57,729 nucleotides of DNA, taken from positions 1 to 57,729 of the forward strand of contig JAAENB010000880.1 in assembly GCA_024224995.1 (NCBI GenBank). The letters run 5' to 3'. This document shows positions 1-8,470 of this stretch, in pieces. Every line of letters begins with the position of its first letter. Positions within the stretch are counted from its first letter, which is position 1. The notes beneath the pieces were generated by a model. That model searched no databases. It was not told where the DNA came from and saw only the letters and a list, made by a program, of their open reading frames with translations. A program made the position numbers and the translations under genes. Origin of the DNA: a bacterium. Lineage in GTDB: Bacteria; Spirochaetota; UBA4802; UBA5550.

Positions 1-261
1 GCATGAAAGCAGCACGGTAACGTCGCTGTGATAGGTTTTGGAAAGTATTACCCTCACAACCCCGGCCCCGTTGTTTTCATCAATGGCAGTGCCTGCGGGA
101 GTGGAAAGACTTATTACCGGTTTGGCTTCTCTTAACCTGCCAGCCTGATCCATACTGATATCCCAGCTGCCCTGGTTGGAACAGGCACTTAATACAATTG
201 AAATGGTAGCATAAATTGGAAGAGCAAGAAAGTTTCTAATAAAGAGTTTTGTTATACCCAT
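1..261 (-). CDS. Calx-beta-type surface lipoprotein, N-terminal part only (runs off the window)
   Basis: The frame is open from an ATG at 261 down to base 1, so only the first 87 residues are visible. A strong Shine-Dalgarno (AAAGGAGGT) lies about 11 nt upstream of the ATG. The product starts MGITKLFIRNF and has a hydrophobic stretch ending in the lipobox LSAC, so it should be lipid-modified and exported. After the Cys it reads SNQGSWDI, then a strand-rich segment with PVISLSTPAGTAIDENN and a DVTVLLSC tail, matching the first Calx-beta repeat of the protein encoded at 765-3623. The two are neighbouring paralogues on the same strand. The upstream neighbour gene (765-3623) also opens with MGI and has the same SNQGSW/SDMGSW block after its lipid-anchored Cys. 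Calx-beta repeats are Ca2+-binding, adhesin-like modules; the specific role is unknown. Confidence 0.75.
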   Translation of the reverse strand, partial: MGITKLFIRNFLALPIYATISIVLSACSNQGSWDISMDQAGRLREAKPVISLSTPAGTAIDENNGAGVVRVILSKTYHSDVTVLLSC

Positions 262-764
262 AAACCGTTCGACCTCCTTTATTAAGGAATTATTTTTATT
301 TATTTATTTGTATGTAAGCGAATTAGGCCAGGGAGACTCTGGTTTGGCCTTCATGTGCCAAAATATTAAAAGGTGCTTACACCGTCAACTTTGTTTGGTC
401 ATTTTTTTTATTTTCCGACATTTTTTTTAATTTGCCGGAAAACAAACCCGTCCAGGCGGTTAACCTCGCCCTCCTATGCTGAGCCTTTAGAAGTTTCTTT
501 TGTAAATATTTTGAGCCTTGTAGTTGATAGTACAATCGAAGCAGATCAAACCGGCACCATAAGCGGTTTTTTATTTCGTTCGATAAATTTTTTTAAGGAA
601 TTCTGGTTAGAGTGTTATGTGGTCAAAATAATAAAAGCAGGTTTCAGTGAAAAGCAAACCCGTCCAGGCGGTCGCTGTTTAAGAGTAAGTGTCCTCTGAT
701 ACCGGCCCATTTTTCGCCGAAGAAGCCGAAGTGGGTCACTGAGCGGAGCCGAAGTGCCAACTGC
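262..764. other. Intergenic stretch with an 18-bp direct repeat
   Basis: About 500 bases between two paralogous lipoprotein genes. I see no convincing gene; open frames here lack ribosome binding sites and protein-like composition. An exact 18-bp direct repeat (CAAACCCGTCCAGGCGGT) occurs at 443-460 and 655-672. A GC-rich segment around 735-757 (CACTGAGCGGAGCCGAAGTG) recurs in inverted form near 23354-23373, so it is a dispersed element. Confidence 0.5.
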
Positions 765-3623
765 TTAATTCGCAGGGAGTTTGCTGAGTACGGAAATTTC
801 CGTAGGGGAGAGTTCCCTGCCGTACATTCGAATATCGTCGATATTCCCGGCCATGGGGAAAGCATTTGTGTCCCAGGGAGCCGCGCCTACGTCAAAGTAA
901 CCGCCCGTGCCCTGTACCGCAATAGGGTTTGTACTGGCGTCTGTTTCCCCGACCTGTATGCCGTCAATGTAGGCCCGCAGTTTGCCCCCGGTCCTCCAGG
1001 TCATGGCAAGGTGGGTCCAGGTATTGGAAGCAATGAACCCGCTTTGGAGTGTGTAGTTCACTCCCAGTGAGTCCCGGACTTCGGGATAAATTTGATTGGC
1101 ATCAGTACCAAGTACGTATCCACTGGTAACGGCGAGGTCGGTTTTCCCTATTATTTTTTGACCGGCAGCGGCATCGTCCAGTTTTACCCAGATTGTAATG
1201 GTCATCTCAGTGGTGAAATCGAAATCAGTTGGATCAGAAATTTCGAGAAAACTGGGGAAGGCGCCGTCCAGGTAATAGGATCTGGCAGGAGCGGCATTCC
1301 TGTCCGGAGCCGGGGTTCCATTGACGGAAGTGAAATTATTCCCATTCCCGCTCAGGTCACTTCCGTTCCCGTTAAGGGGATAGAAGGCAGCATAATCGCT
1401 TACCCCGGCAATCACAACAGCCGTGGTATTTGCCGGGTTGTTGGCAGCGTCATACACGGAGTTAAGAGAAGCGCTTACCGTATCGGTACCGGAGTCGGCT
1501 GCGGAGAAGCTGCCGTTGAGGATCACCGTAACAGACCTGTCAACACAGGCATTGCAATCGGTGCCCATGCTATTTATATTGCTTACATTGTCAAGGCTCG
1601 CGTCGCCATAGGTAAAATCACCGGTGTCCAGAAGGGTGTCGCAAGCACCGCCGTCATTGTCAACGGGTTCACTGAAGGTGACCGTGAGCCGGTTAAACCC
1701 GGTGTCGCTCACTGCGTCAACCATAACAGGGGCGGCTTTGTCGGTTTCCGTCACGTCTCCCGCAGCGATGTCAGCGGAACTCTGGGTAGAACAGGCTCCG
1801 TTGGAAGTATTTAAATAACAATTTCCTGAATTGTAGTCCCGTAAAGAGGCGTCGGTCACAGTGAGCTCCGGAGTAAGTTCCGTATCATAGGTGTCTGTTT
1901 TTTCATCAAAGGCAAGCCACAGAACAGAGTCGTTCTCACCGCCGCCTCCGTCAATGCTGTCCCTGGTGTCGATGCGGACGTTTGAGTAGCCGGCAATAAG
2001 CCATTTTGAGGTAGTACTGCCAAGCGCGCTGCTGCCGCCGTAACCGTCGAAGGTGGAATCGTTCACTGTTTCATCCAGGGTAATTTTAAGATGATCAATA
2101 AAGCCGTTGCTGTCGGTATCGAAATATTCGGCAGCAGTAATAAGGGGGCCGTCCCGGTCCGTATCGAGAATGGTATAGGTGTAAACCGTATTGGCACCCA
2201 GGGAGGCGTTGCCCGGGTTTGAAAGCGTTAGTATAATAGTCTGGTCATCTTCTTCAAGAGCATCGATACTTATCGGAATGCTGATAGCTGTAGTGGAAGA
2301 GCCCGCGGGAATAGTGGCAGTCCCGTTTGCCAGGGTATAGTCTGCTCCGCCGCCCGTGGCCGTTCCCGTAAGGATGTAATCGACCGCAGTGGTCCGTCCC
2401 GAAGCTTCCGACAGGGAAAGCCCAACGCTAACGGGAGAAGCGGCTTCGATGCCGCTTGATGAGGTGGCGGTAAATTGAATCTGGGGAGCGGCGTCATTGT
2501 CATTGATGACATAGGTATGAGTTGTGTTCCCGCCCAGGGTCGCGTTCACCGGGGCAGAGATGGTTATTTCAATAGTCTCGTTTGGTTCATCAAGAAGGTC
2601 TTCTATAATGGGAATACTGATATTCGTGGTAGTGGTTCCTGCCGCAATGGAAGCAGATCCCGCGGCCAGGGTATAGTCGATACCGCTGCCGTTTGCGGAG
2701 CCGGAAACAGAATAGTTTACGTCAACAGCCAGGGCCGAAACAGCAGAAAGAGAGAGTTCAACAGAAGCGGAAGAGTCTTCGTCTCCCGAGGATGAGGCAG
2801 CAGTAAATTGTATCGCGGGAGGAGCATCATCATCATTAATGGTAATAGTCTCCTGCTGGACTCCGTCTTCCGTGCCATTGGTAACCGTGTCAATATCAAC
2901 AATAACGGTTTCATTCGTTTCATCAAGGGTATCAACAACACTGGAAACAAGGCAGGAGCCCGAAGTGCTGCCTGCGGGAATTGTAATGGAAGAGCTTGCG
3001 GAATAGTCAACCGTATTTGCCGCGTTTCCGCCGTAAGCCAGGTTTACGGTAATATCAAAAGCGGAAGCGGCGGAAAGTGAAACCTCAACAGTTTCGGCGC
3101 TGCCGTCTTCAGCAATGGTACCGCCGCCTGCGAGAGAAAGGCTTACCAGGACAACATCATCATCAGTAATGCTGATATTTGCCTGCTGGGCAGCGTCCTC
3201 TTTTCCGTTTACCACAGAGTCAACAGCAACAATGATGGTTTCATCAACCTCATCAATTGCGTCGTCAATACTGGTAATCGTGGAAGTTGCGGAAAGTGAA
3301 CCGGCCGGAATAACAAGGGTCGTTGAGCTAATGGAATAATCGCTGCCTGCGGAAGCGTTTCCGCCGCAGGAGAGTTGTACGCTAATATCGGCGTCCCATA
3401 CTATAGATGCCGTAATCTCAATAGTCGCGGTCCCGCCGTTTTCAGCAATGGAGCTGCTTGCAGTTGAAAGAGTTATAAGGGGGAGGGGGCGCGCGGCAGA
3501 CGTTTCCTGGTTATTAATAAGATCCCAGCTGCCCATGTCGGAACAGGCCGTAATAAAAAACAGGATGCTTGCGAAAATAACTAATAAGAATATTCGCATT
3601 TTGGAATGTTTTTTAATACCCAC
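765..3623 (-). CDS. Large surface lipoprotein with Calx-beta repeats and C-terminal LamG-type domain
   Basis: 952 residues. The start is a GTG at 3623 preceded by a GGGGGG run; the internal ATG (residue 9) has no ribosome binding site. A signal peptide ends in the lipobox FITAC (Cys27). Residues about 47-490 form four Calx-beta repeats, each ending in an acidic DDD/DND/DTD turn typical of Ca2+ sites. Residues about 490-720 hold a less clear beta-rich region (DTDSNGFIDHLKI, a Ca2+-loop-like stretch, and several Cys). Residues about 725-948 look like a concanavalin/LamG fold: YPLNGNGSDLSGNGNN, then ITIWVKLDD, WTHLAMTW, and GNIDDIRMYGREL near the end. Expected to be displayed on the cell surface and to bind glycans or other ligands; the ligand is unknown. 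Paralogous to the truncated gene at 1-261. Confidence 0.8.
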   Translation of the reverse strand: MGIKKHSKMRIFLLVIFASILFFITACSDMGSWDLINNQETSAARPLPLITLSTASSSIAENGGTATIEITASIVWDADISVQLSCGGNASAGSDYSISSTTLVIPAGSLSATSTITSIDDAIDEVDETIIVAVDSVVNGKEDAAQQANISITDDDVVLVSLSLAGGGTIAEDGSAETVEVSLSAASAFDITVNLAYGGNAANTVDYSASSSITIPAGSTSGSCLVSSVVDTLDETNETVIVDIDTVTNGTEDGVQQETITINDDDAPPAIQFTAASSSGDEDSSASVELSLSAVSALAVDVNYSVSGSANGSGIDYTLAAGSASIAAGTTTTNISIPIIEDLLDEPNETIEITISAPVNATLGGNTTHTYVINDNDAAPQIQFTATSSSGIEAASPVSVGLSLSEASGRTTAVDYILTGTATGGGADYTLANGTATIPAGSSTTAISIPISIDALEEDDQTIILTLSNPGNASLGANTVYTYTILDTDRDGPLITAAEYFDTDSNGFIDHLKITLDETVNDSTFDGYGGSSALGSTTSKWLIAGYSNVRIDTRDSIDGGGGENDSVLWLAFDEKTDTYDTELTPELTVTDASLRDYNSGNCYLNTSNGACSTQSSADIAAGDVTETDKAAPVMVDAVSDTGFNRLTVTFSEPVDNDGGACDTLLDTGDFTYGDASLDNVSNINSMGTDCNACVDRSVTVILNGSFSAADSGTDTVSASLNSVYDAANNPANTTAVVIAGVSDYAAFYPLNGNGSDLSGNGNNFTSVNGTPAPDRNAAPARSYYLDGAFPSFLEISDPTDFDFTTEMTITIWVKLDDAAAGQKIIGKTDLAVTSGYVLGTDANQIYPEVRDSLGVNYTLQSGFIASNTWTHLAMTWRTGGKLRAYIDGIQVGETDASTNPIAVQGTGGYFDVGAAPWDTNAFPMAGNIDDIRMYGRELSPTEISVLSKLPAN

Positions 3624-4414
3624 AGTACTACCCCCCAGATAAAGACCTTTTTTCTGTATATTTTCAGTCTTATGACTATAATATACTAAAAATCGGCCAA
3701 ATTAGCAACCCGCCCGGGCTGGTTTTTTTTGAATTCTTCCTGACAAATTTGTCATAAACAGTTTGCGTGTATTTGTTTAGTTTTTGTGTGCGAGGCTGGG
3801 GCAAGGTACAAGTGGAGACTTGGAACCGCCCCGGAGGGGGCGGATTTGTCTATTACGGAGTTAAATAAAGCAGGTTAATCTCCGCAGGAGATAACTCCCT
3901 GTCTAACGGGTCGGCACTCTCAAGAAACTCTTTTTGCTTGCCCCCTTTCCCCCTTAGGGGGCACCATCCCCCCCCTATCCCCCCGAGGGGGAAGAAGATG
4001 ATGGAAAAAGGTTTCAAAACCCACAAAGGTACAGGGCCTTTCCAAAAACTCTTGCGCCCCCTCTGGGGGTTGGGGGGGCCGACAGAAATTGACCCCGGTA
4101 TAAAAACAGTTTCTTTCGTATTTTTCCCGGCAAGACCGGGTCCGCTGCTCTCAAGAAACTAAATTGTGCAAGTGAGCGGGCCTGGAAGCATCCCCTCTTC
4201 GCGGCGCGGAAGCGCCGCGTTTCCCTCTCTCCGGCATTTTTCCCAAAAAATGATTGATTTTTAACCAATAATTACCAGAATGTACAATGGAATATTTTAT
4301 CTAATAAAAAGGCTTAAATATGGGGGTATTTTTTTACTTTATTTTTATGTAACTTTTATATATACTTTATTTCAGACAGTAGAATTAGATTGTCACAAAC
4401 TGGGAGGGGGGACA
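3624..4414. other. Non-coding, hairpin-rich intergenic region with dispersed repeat modules
   Basis: About 790 bases without a supported gene. It contains short strong hairpins: CCGCCCCGGAGGGGGCGG at 3826-3843, ATCTCCGCAGGAGAT at 3878-3892, and GCGGCGC-GGAA-GCGCCGC around 4201-4218. The segment 4049-4079 is an inverted copy of 40782-40810, and 4091-4130 is a near copy of 41081-41120, so parts of this region belong to a dispersed non-coding element. The AT-rich end near 4300-4400 probably carries the promoter of the TetR gene. Confidence 0.55.
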
Positions 4415-5116
4415 ATGAACGAAATGGTAACGGAACCAAAGAAGAGTAAAACAGTGAGGGAGCCGAAACAGCGGCGTGGTATTGAAATGAAAAGGCGTAT
4501 CATGGATAATGCTCGAAGCCTTTTCTCCGAAAAAGGGATATATGGGACCACTTCAAATGAAATAGCTGCTGTTGCGGGAGTTTCAATCGGCAGTTTCTAC
4601 AGCTACTTTCCGGACAAGCATACCTTATTCCTGGCTGTTCTCGAAGATTTTATCAGCTCCATGACCGATAATGCGTCTAATATAGAGTTATTAACCAGTG
4701 TAGACCTGGAAAAGATCGATTTAAAGGATATTATCCGCACCTTTGTAACGATAACATTTAAAAGTTTCGATTCGGACCCGGCCTTTCACAAACAGACCAT
4801 TGGGCTCCGTTTTCTCGATCCCGACGTTAACGAGATTTATATCAGGGCGGAAAAAAAGGAATTGGACCTTATTGAACTCCTGTTTAAGCGCTATGCCGAG
4901 ACCCGGCCTCTGCCGGTTATGGACATAAAAGTCGCCGCAAAGATCATACATGGCATGACAGCATACGCCATTTACTCCGTCAAATTCCTGGACTACCCAT
5001 CTGATCAGGACCAGCTTATTAACGAGCTTACGCTCTGCATAGTTTCATATGTTACATCAGGTGAAATTAAACAACCCTCTATTATTCCGGGAACACCAGC
5101 CGCAGACGAAAATTAA
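4415..5116 (+). CDS. TetR/AcrR-family transcriptional regulator, probable regulator of the adjacent fatty-acid degradation genes
   Basis: The ATG at 4415 follows GGGAGGGGGG and is preferred over an in-frame ATG at 4280, which would add an unlikely hydrophobic leader. This gives 233 residues, usual for the family. The N-terminal helix-turn-helix is clear: RRIMDNARSLFSEKG, TTSNEIAAVAGVSIGSFYSYF, then DKHTLFLAVL. The rest is an all-helical ligand and dimerisation domain with no recognisable specificity signature. It lies 91 nt upstream of a thiolase gene and in the same direction, with an inverted repeat in the gap (5168-5181). By analogy with TetR-type FadR regulators it would repress beta-oxidation genes until an acyl-CoA binds; this is inference. 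Confidence 0.85.
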   Translation: MNEMVTEPKKSKTVREPKQRRGIEMKRRIMDNARSLFSEKGIYGTTSNEIAAVAGVSIGSFYSYFPDKHTLFLAVLEDFISSMTDNASNIELLTSVDLEKIDLKDIIRTFVTITFKSFDSDPAFHKQTIGLRFLDPDVNEIYIRAEKKELDLIELLFKRYAETRPLPVMDIKVAAKIIHGMTAYAIYSVKFLDYPSDQDQLINELTLCIVSYVTSGEIKQPSIIPGTPAADEN

Positions 5117-5145
5117 CTCCCGCCAGGTTTTGTCAAAAATAAATC

Positions 5146-5181
5146 TTGACAAAATTTGGAAATCTGGTGAATGGTCATTCA
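5146..5181 (+). promoter_or_regulatory. Putative promoter -35 and FadR-like operator upstream of the thiolase gene
   Basis: TTGACA at 5146-5151 is a consensus -35. The inverted repeat TGAATG-GT-CATTCA occupies 5168-5181, where the -10 would be expected, and there is no better -10. The half site TGAATG resembles that of Bacillus FadR, a TetR-family repressor of fatty-acid degradation, although its spacer there is longer. A TetR gene ends 30 nt before the TTGACA. Confidence 0.5.
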
Positions 5182-5207
5182 TTAACTAAATAACCGGAGG
5201 AACTCTT

Positions 5208-6383
5208 ATGAATGACGTTGTTATTGTTGCAGCATGCAGGACACCTATTGGCAAACTGGGAGGAGCGTATAAATCCGCAAGCGCTCTTGATCTGACAATC
5301 CCGGTAATGCAGGGGCTGGTTAAAAGAGCGGAAATAGATCCCGAAATAATTGATGATATCTTCTGGGGATGCAATTATCAAAAAACCAATGGAGAAAACA
5401 ATATCGCGCGGGTCGCGGCGATCAAGGCCGGGCTTCCTGTTTCAATCCCGGGCATGACGCTTCACCGGAACTGCACCTCCTCAATGTCATCGGTCCAGAT
5501 GGCGTATTACCAGGTTAAATGCGGTGAAGCCGATGTTATTATGGCCGGGGGTACCGACAGTATGAGCAACGCCCAATATACTGTTGAAAAAATGCGCTAT
5601 GGCACGAACATTGGCCATACGGAACTTCGAGATTCCATGTGGGATTCATTAACCAATCTCGGTGTTGGGCCTCCTATGGGGCTTACCGCGGAAAACCTTG
5701 CTCAACAATACAACATCTCCCGCCAGGAACAGGACGAGCTTGCTCTTCTCTCCAACCAGCGGGCCACACAGGCCATAGATAAGGGCTATTTCCGGGATGA
5801 GATTGTCCCGGTTGAACTAAAAACAAGAAAAGGAACAACTGTTGTTGATACGGACGAACACCCCAGGCGCGACAGCAGCATGGCTAACCTTGAAAAATTA
5901 AAACCAAGTTTTAAAGACAACGGAACAGTTACTGCCGGGAACGCTTCAGGGATCAATGACGCCTCCGCCGGAGTACTTATTATGTCAAAGAAAAAGGCAG
6001 TAGAGCTTGGTCTTCCAATCCTTGCTGAAATAATTTCCACTGCCACTACGGGTGTTAATCCCGAAATAATGGGCATTGGTCCGGTTTCGGCAAGTTCAAA
6101 AGCTCTTAAAAAAGCCGGTTTTTCTCTTGACGACATAGATCTTGTTGAGCTCAATGAAGCATTCGCTGCCCAGTTCCTTGCGTGCGAAAAAGAAATGAAC
6201 CTTAACCGCGACATTACCAATGTTAATGGCAGCGGCATTGGTCTCGGACACCCTGTTGGCGCTACCGGTGTTCGTCTTATTATTTCACTCCTGTATGAAA
6301 TGAAACGCAGGAACGCTGCTAAGGGACTTGCCACGCTTTGCGCCGGCGGCGGAATGGGAACAGCAATAGTTATTCAACGCTAA
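5208..6383 (+). CDS. Thiolase (acetyl-CoA acyltransferase)
   Basis: 391 residues, typical length, with GGAGGA in front of the ATG. Thiolases cleave 3-ketoacyl-CoA with CoA in beta-oxidation, or condense acetyl-CoA in the reverse direction. The nucleophile Cys89 lies in HRNCTSSMSS, the His in NGSGIGLGHPVGATG, and the second catalytic Cys in LCAGGGMGTA near the C terminus; LNEAFAAQ is the usual fourth block. Together with the acyl-CoA dehydrogenase downstream it suggests beta-oxidation of acyl chains; enoyl hydratase and hydroxyacyl dehydrogenase are not in the window. Whether the preferred direction is degradative cannot be read from sequence. Confidence 0.92.
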   Translation: MNDVVIVAACRTPIGKLGGAYKSASALDLTIPVMQGLVKRAEIDPEIIDDIFWGCNYQKTNGENNIARVAAIKAGLPVSIPGMTLHRNCTSSMSSVQMAYYQVKCGEADVIMAGGTDSMSNAQYTVEKMRYGTNIGHTELRDSMWDSLTNLGVGPPMGLTAENLAQQYNISRQEQDELALLSNQRATQAIDKGYFRDEIVPVELKTRKGTTVVDTDEHPRRDSSMANLEKLKPSFKDNGTVTAGNASGINDASAGVLIMSKKKAVELGLPILAEIISTATTGVNPEIMGIGPVSASSKALKKAGFSLDDIDLVELNEAFAAQFLACEKEMNLNRDITNVNGSGIGLGHPVGATGVRLIISLLYEMKRRNAAKGLATLCAGGGMGTAIVIQR

Positions 6384-6417
6384 ACTGTTCAAAACCCGGG
6401 TGAATAAACGCCATTCA

Positions 6418-6503
6418 ACAGGGGAGTGACACCTCTTAGGGTTGTGAGGACTGTCTGAACGAAGTGAGTTCCGCAGCAACCCTAAGAGGTGTCACTCCCC
6501 TGT
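6418..6503. repeat. Long inverted repeat (27-bp arms) between thiolase and acyl-CoA dehydrogenase genes
   Basis: Arms 6418-6444 and 6477-6503 are perfect reverse complements around a 32-nt loop (arm begins ACAGGGGAGTGACACC). In RNA this would be a very stable hairpin. There is no U-tract after it, so it is not a standard terminator; it could act as a processing or 3'-stability element within the transcript, or be a mobile palindrome. Confidence 0.8.
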
Positions 6504-6560
6504 CGGCTGCACCCACGTATTGAGCTAGAACAGATTAAACTAAATTTTATGGAGTAAGCC

Positions 6561-8432
6561 ATGGCACTAAACCCCCTCATTGATTCACGTGACGAACGAT
6601 TCGTCTTATTTGAACTTCTGGAAGCGGACAAGCTTACCAGGTACGACAAATTCAAAGACTTCGACAAAGATACCTTTGAAGCAACTATCGATCTTGTTGA
6701 ACAGATCTCGGTAGAACAATTATACCCGGCAAACGCGGAAGGCGACAAAACCGGTGTACAGTTTAACCCGGATACCAGGGCCGTAACCGTTCCGGAATGC
6801 TATCAGCCTGTGCACAAAATTTTTACTGAAGCCTGTTTCCCCGGTCTTGGAAATGACCCGGAATGGGGCGGCATGGGCATGCCCGAAACTATATACCGCT
6901 CTGCCATGGAATATTTTTTTGCCGCGAATATCTCGTATACCATGTACACCTCTCTCCTGGTTGGAGCCACAAACCTGGTTAAAGACTTCGGCACCGATGA
7001 AGACAGAAAGCTTTACCTGGAAAAAATGGTCACCGGTGAATGGGGCGGCACCATGTGTCTTACGGAACCCGATGCCGGTTCCGATGTTGGCGCGTTAAAA
7101 ACCAAAGCCGTAAAACAGGCCGACGGAACCTACCTTATTACGGGTCAGAAAATTTTTATTTCGGCCGGTGATAATGACCTCTATGACAATATTATTCACC
7201 CGGTTTTAGCCCGCATTGAAGGAGATCCTGCCGGTACAAAAGGTATTTCAATATTTCTTGTTCCCAAGTTTCATGTTAATCCCGATGGTTCAATTGGTGA
7301 ACAAAATGATGTTGTCTGTTCCGGGATTGAGCACAAAATGGGCATTAAGGGCTCTGCCACCTGCAGCCTCAGCTTTGGCGACAATGGCCGCTGCGTTGGC
7401 ACTCTTATGGGCGAAGAACGAAAGGGCATGAAAATCATGTTCCAGATGATGAACGAAGCCCGCCTTGATGTTGCCCTTCAGGCTCTGGGAGCCTCAAGTT
7501 CCGCCTATATGCATGCCGTTACCTACGCTAAAAACAGGATCCAGGGAATGGACCCTTCTCAGAAAAGCAATCCCGACGCAGGCTCAGCAACGATCATTAA
7601 ACATCCTGATGTTAAAAGATTGCTGCTTCGTATGAAAGCCGTTGTTGAAGCAATGAGAGCTCTTACGCAGCTCGCATCCTACTCCATTGACGTTTCTCAT
7701 AACGATACCGGGGATACGGCAAAGGAAGCCCGGGCTCTTGTTGAATTCCTCATTCCCATATGCAAGGCAGGCAACACCGACAATGCCTGGGTCGTTACGG
7801 CAGAAGCAATTCAAGTATACGGCGGTTACGGCTACTGCTCCGATTACCCGGTAGAACAGCTCGCCCGTGACTCCAAGATCCTTTCTTTATACGAAGGTAC
7901 AAACGGCATCCAATCAATGGACCTTACCATGCGAAAGCTTCTCATGAACCCGGATCAGTATAATTACCAGGTTTTCAAAAAAAGAATTGGCAAAGTAATA
8001 TCCGGTGCCAGGGGCATTGTTGATGATACATACATTTCTGCTGTTCAGTCGGGTGTCGACAGGATGGATGAGACCGTAAAATTTCTCAACGAATGCAAAA
8101 ATTCAGGAAAATTAATGGAAATATTCGCGAATGCCACTCCCCTGCAGGAAGCGTTCAAGATGTTAAGCTATGCCTGGATGCACCTCTGGTCTCTTTCCAT
8201 TGCCACTCCAAAGTTAGATGCCATTACCGGCGGCGCCTCCGGAGAAAAACTCAATTCTATTGTTAAAGAGAACTCCGAAGCCGCGTACTATTACGGCAAA
8301 GTGCTTTCGGGACGATTTTACCTGGGTAAAGAATTCAAGACTTACCCGGGAAAACTCGACTATATTCTGTCGAATGATTCCGCGGTTGAAGACTCTTTCG
8401 AAGAAATCTTCACCGGTGCTCCGGAAGAGTAA
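6561..8432 (+). CDS. Acyl-CoA dehydrogenase, long form with C-terminal extension
   Basis: 623 residues; GGAG lies before the ATG at 6561. Flavin-dependent oxidation of acyl-CoA to enoyl-CoA. The FAD/substrate block GTMCLTEPDAGSDVGAL and the helical domain with the catalytic-Glu segment LYEGTNGIQSMDL are present, the latter preceded by YGGYGYCSDYPVEQLARD. The protein is about 200 residues longer than medium-chain enzymes and matches the roughly 600-residue subgroup that carries a C-terminal helical domain and an N-terminal extension. It is 178 nt downstream of the thiolase, with an inverted repeat between them, so the two are probably co-transcribed. The electron acceptor (ETF) genes are not in the window. 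Confidence 0.92.
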   Translation: MALNPLIDSRDERFVLFELLEADKLTRYDKFKDFDKDTFEATIDLVEQISVEQLYPANAEGDKTGVQFNPDTRAVTVPECYQPVHKIFTEACFPGLGNDPEWGGMGMPETIYRSAMEYFFAANISYTMYTSLLVGATNLVKDFGTDEDRKLYLEKMVTGEWGGTMCLTEPDAGSDVGALKTKAVKQADGTYLITGQKIFISAGDNDLYDNIIHPVLARIEGDPAGTKGISIFLVPKFHVNPDGSIGEQNDVVCSGIEHKMGIKGSATCSLSFGDNGRCVGTLMGEERKGMKIMFQMMNEARLDVALQALGASSSAYMHAVTYAKNRIQGMDPSQKSNPDAGSATIIKHPDVKRLLLRMKAVVEAMRALTQLASYSIDVSHNDTGDTAKEARALVEFLIPICKAGNTDNAWVVTAEAIQVYGGYGYCSDYPVEQLARDSKILSLYEGTNGIQSMDLTMRKLLMNPDQYNYQVFKKRIGKVISGARGIVDDTYISAVQSGVDRMDETVKFLNECKNSGKLMEIFANATPLQEAFKMLSYAWMHLWSLSIATPKLDAITGGASGEKLNSIVKENSEAAYYYGKVLSGRFYLGKEFKTYPGKLDYILSNDSAVEDSFEEIFTGAPEE

Positions 8433-8443
8433 AACTTCTTATA

Positions 8444-8463
8444 GCGCCCCCGCAAGGGGGCGC
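8444..8463. terminator. Hairpin between convergent genes
   Basis: GCGCCCCC-GCAA-GGGGGCGC, an 8-bp GC stem with a GNRA-type loop, 12 nt after the acyl-CoA dehydrogenase stop and 8 nt before the stop of the convergent large gene. No clear U-tract follows on either strand, so termination is likely but not typical. Confidence 0.55.
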
Positions 8464-8470
8464 GCCCCGG

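Noticed and set aside
373..699. A 108-codon open frame in the gap between the two lipoprotein genes
   Set aside because: No ribosome binding site, unusual composition and it includes both copies of an 18-bp repeat.
1092..1814. A 240-codon open frame on the plus strand opposite the Calx-beta gene
   Set aside because: It is antisense to a clearly coding gene with a lipobox and repeats, lacks a ribosome binding site and has no domain pattern.
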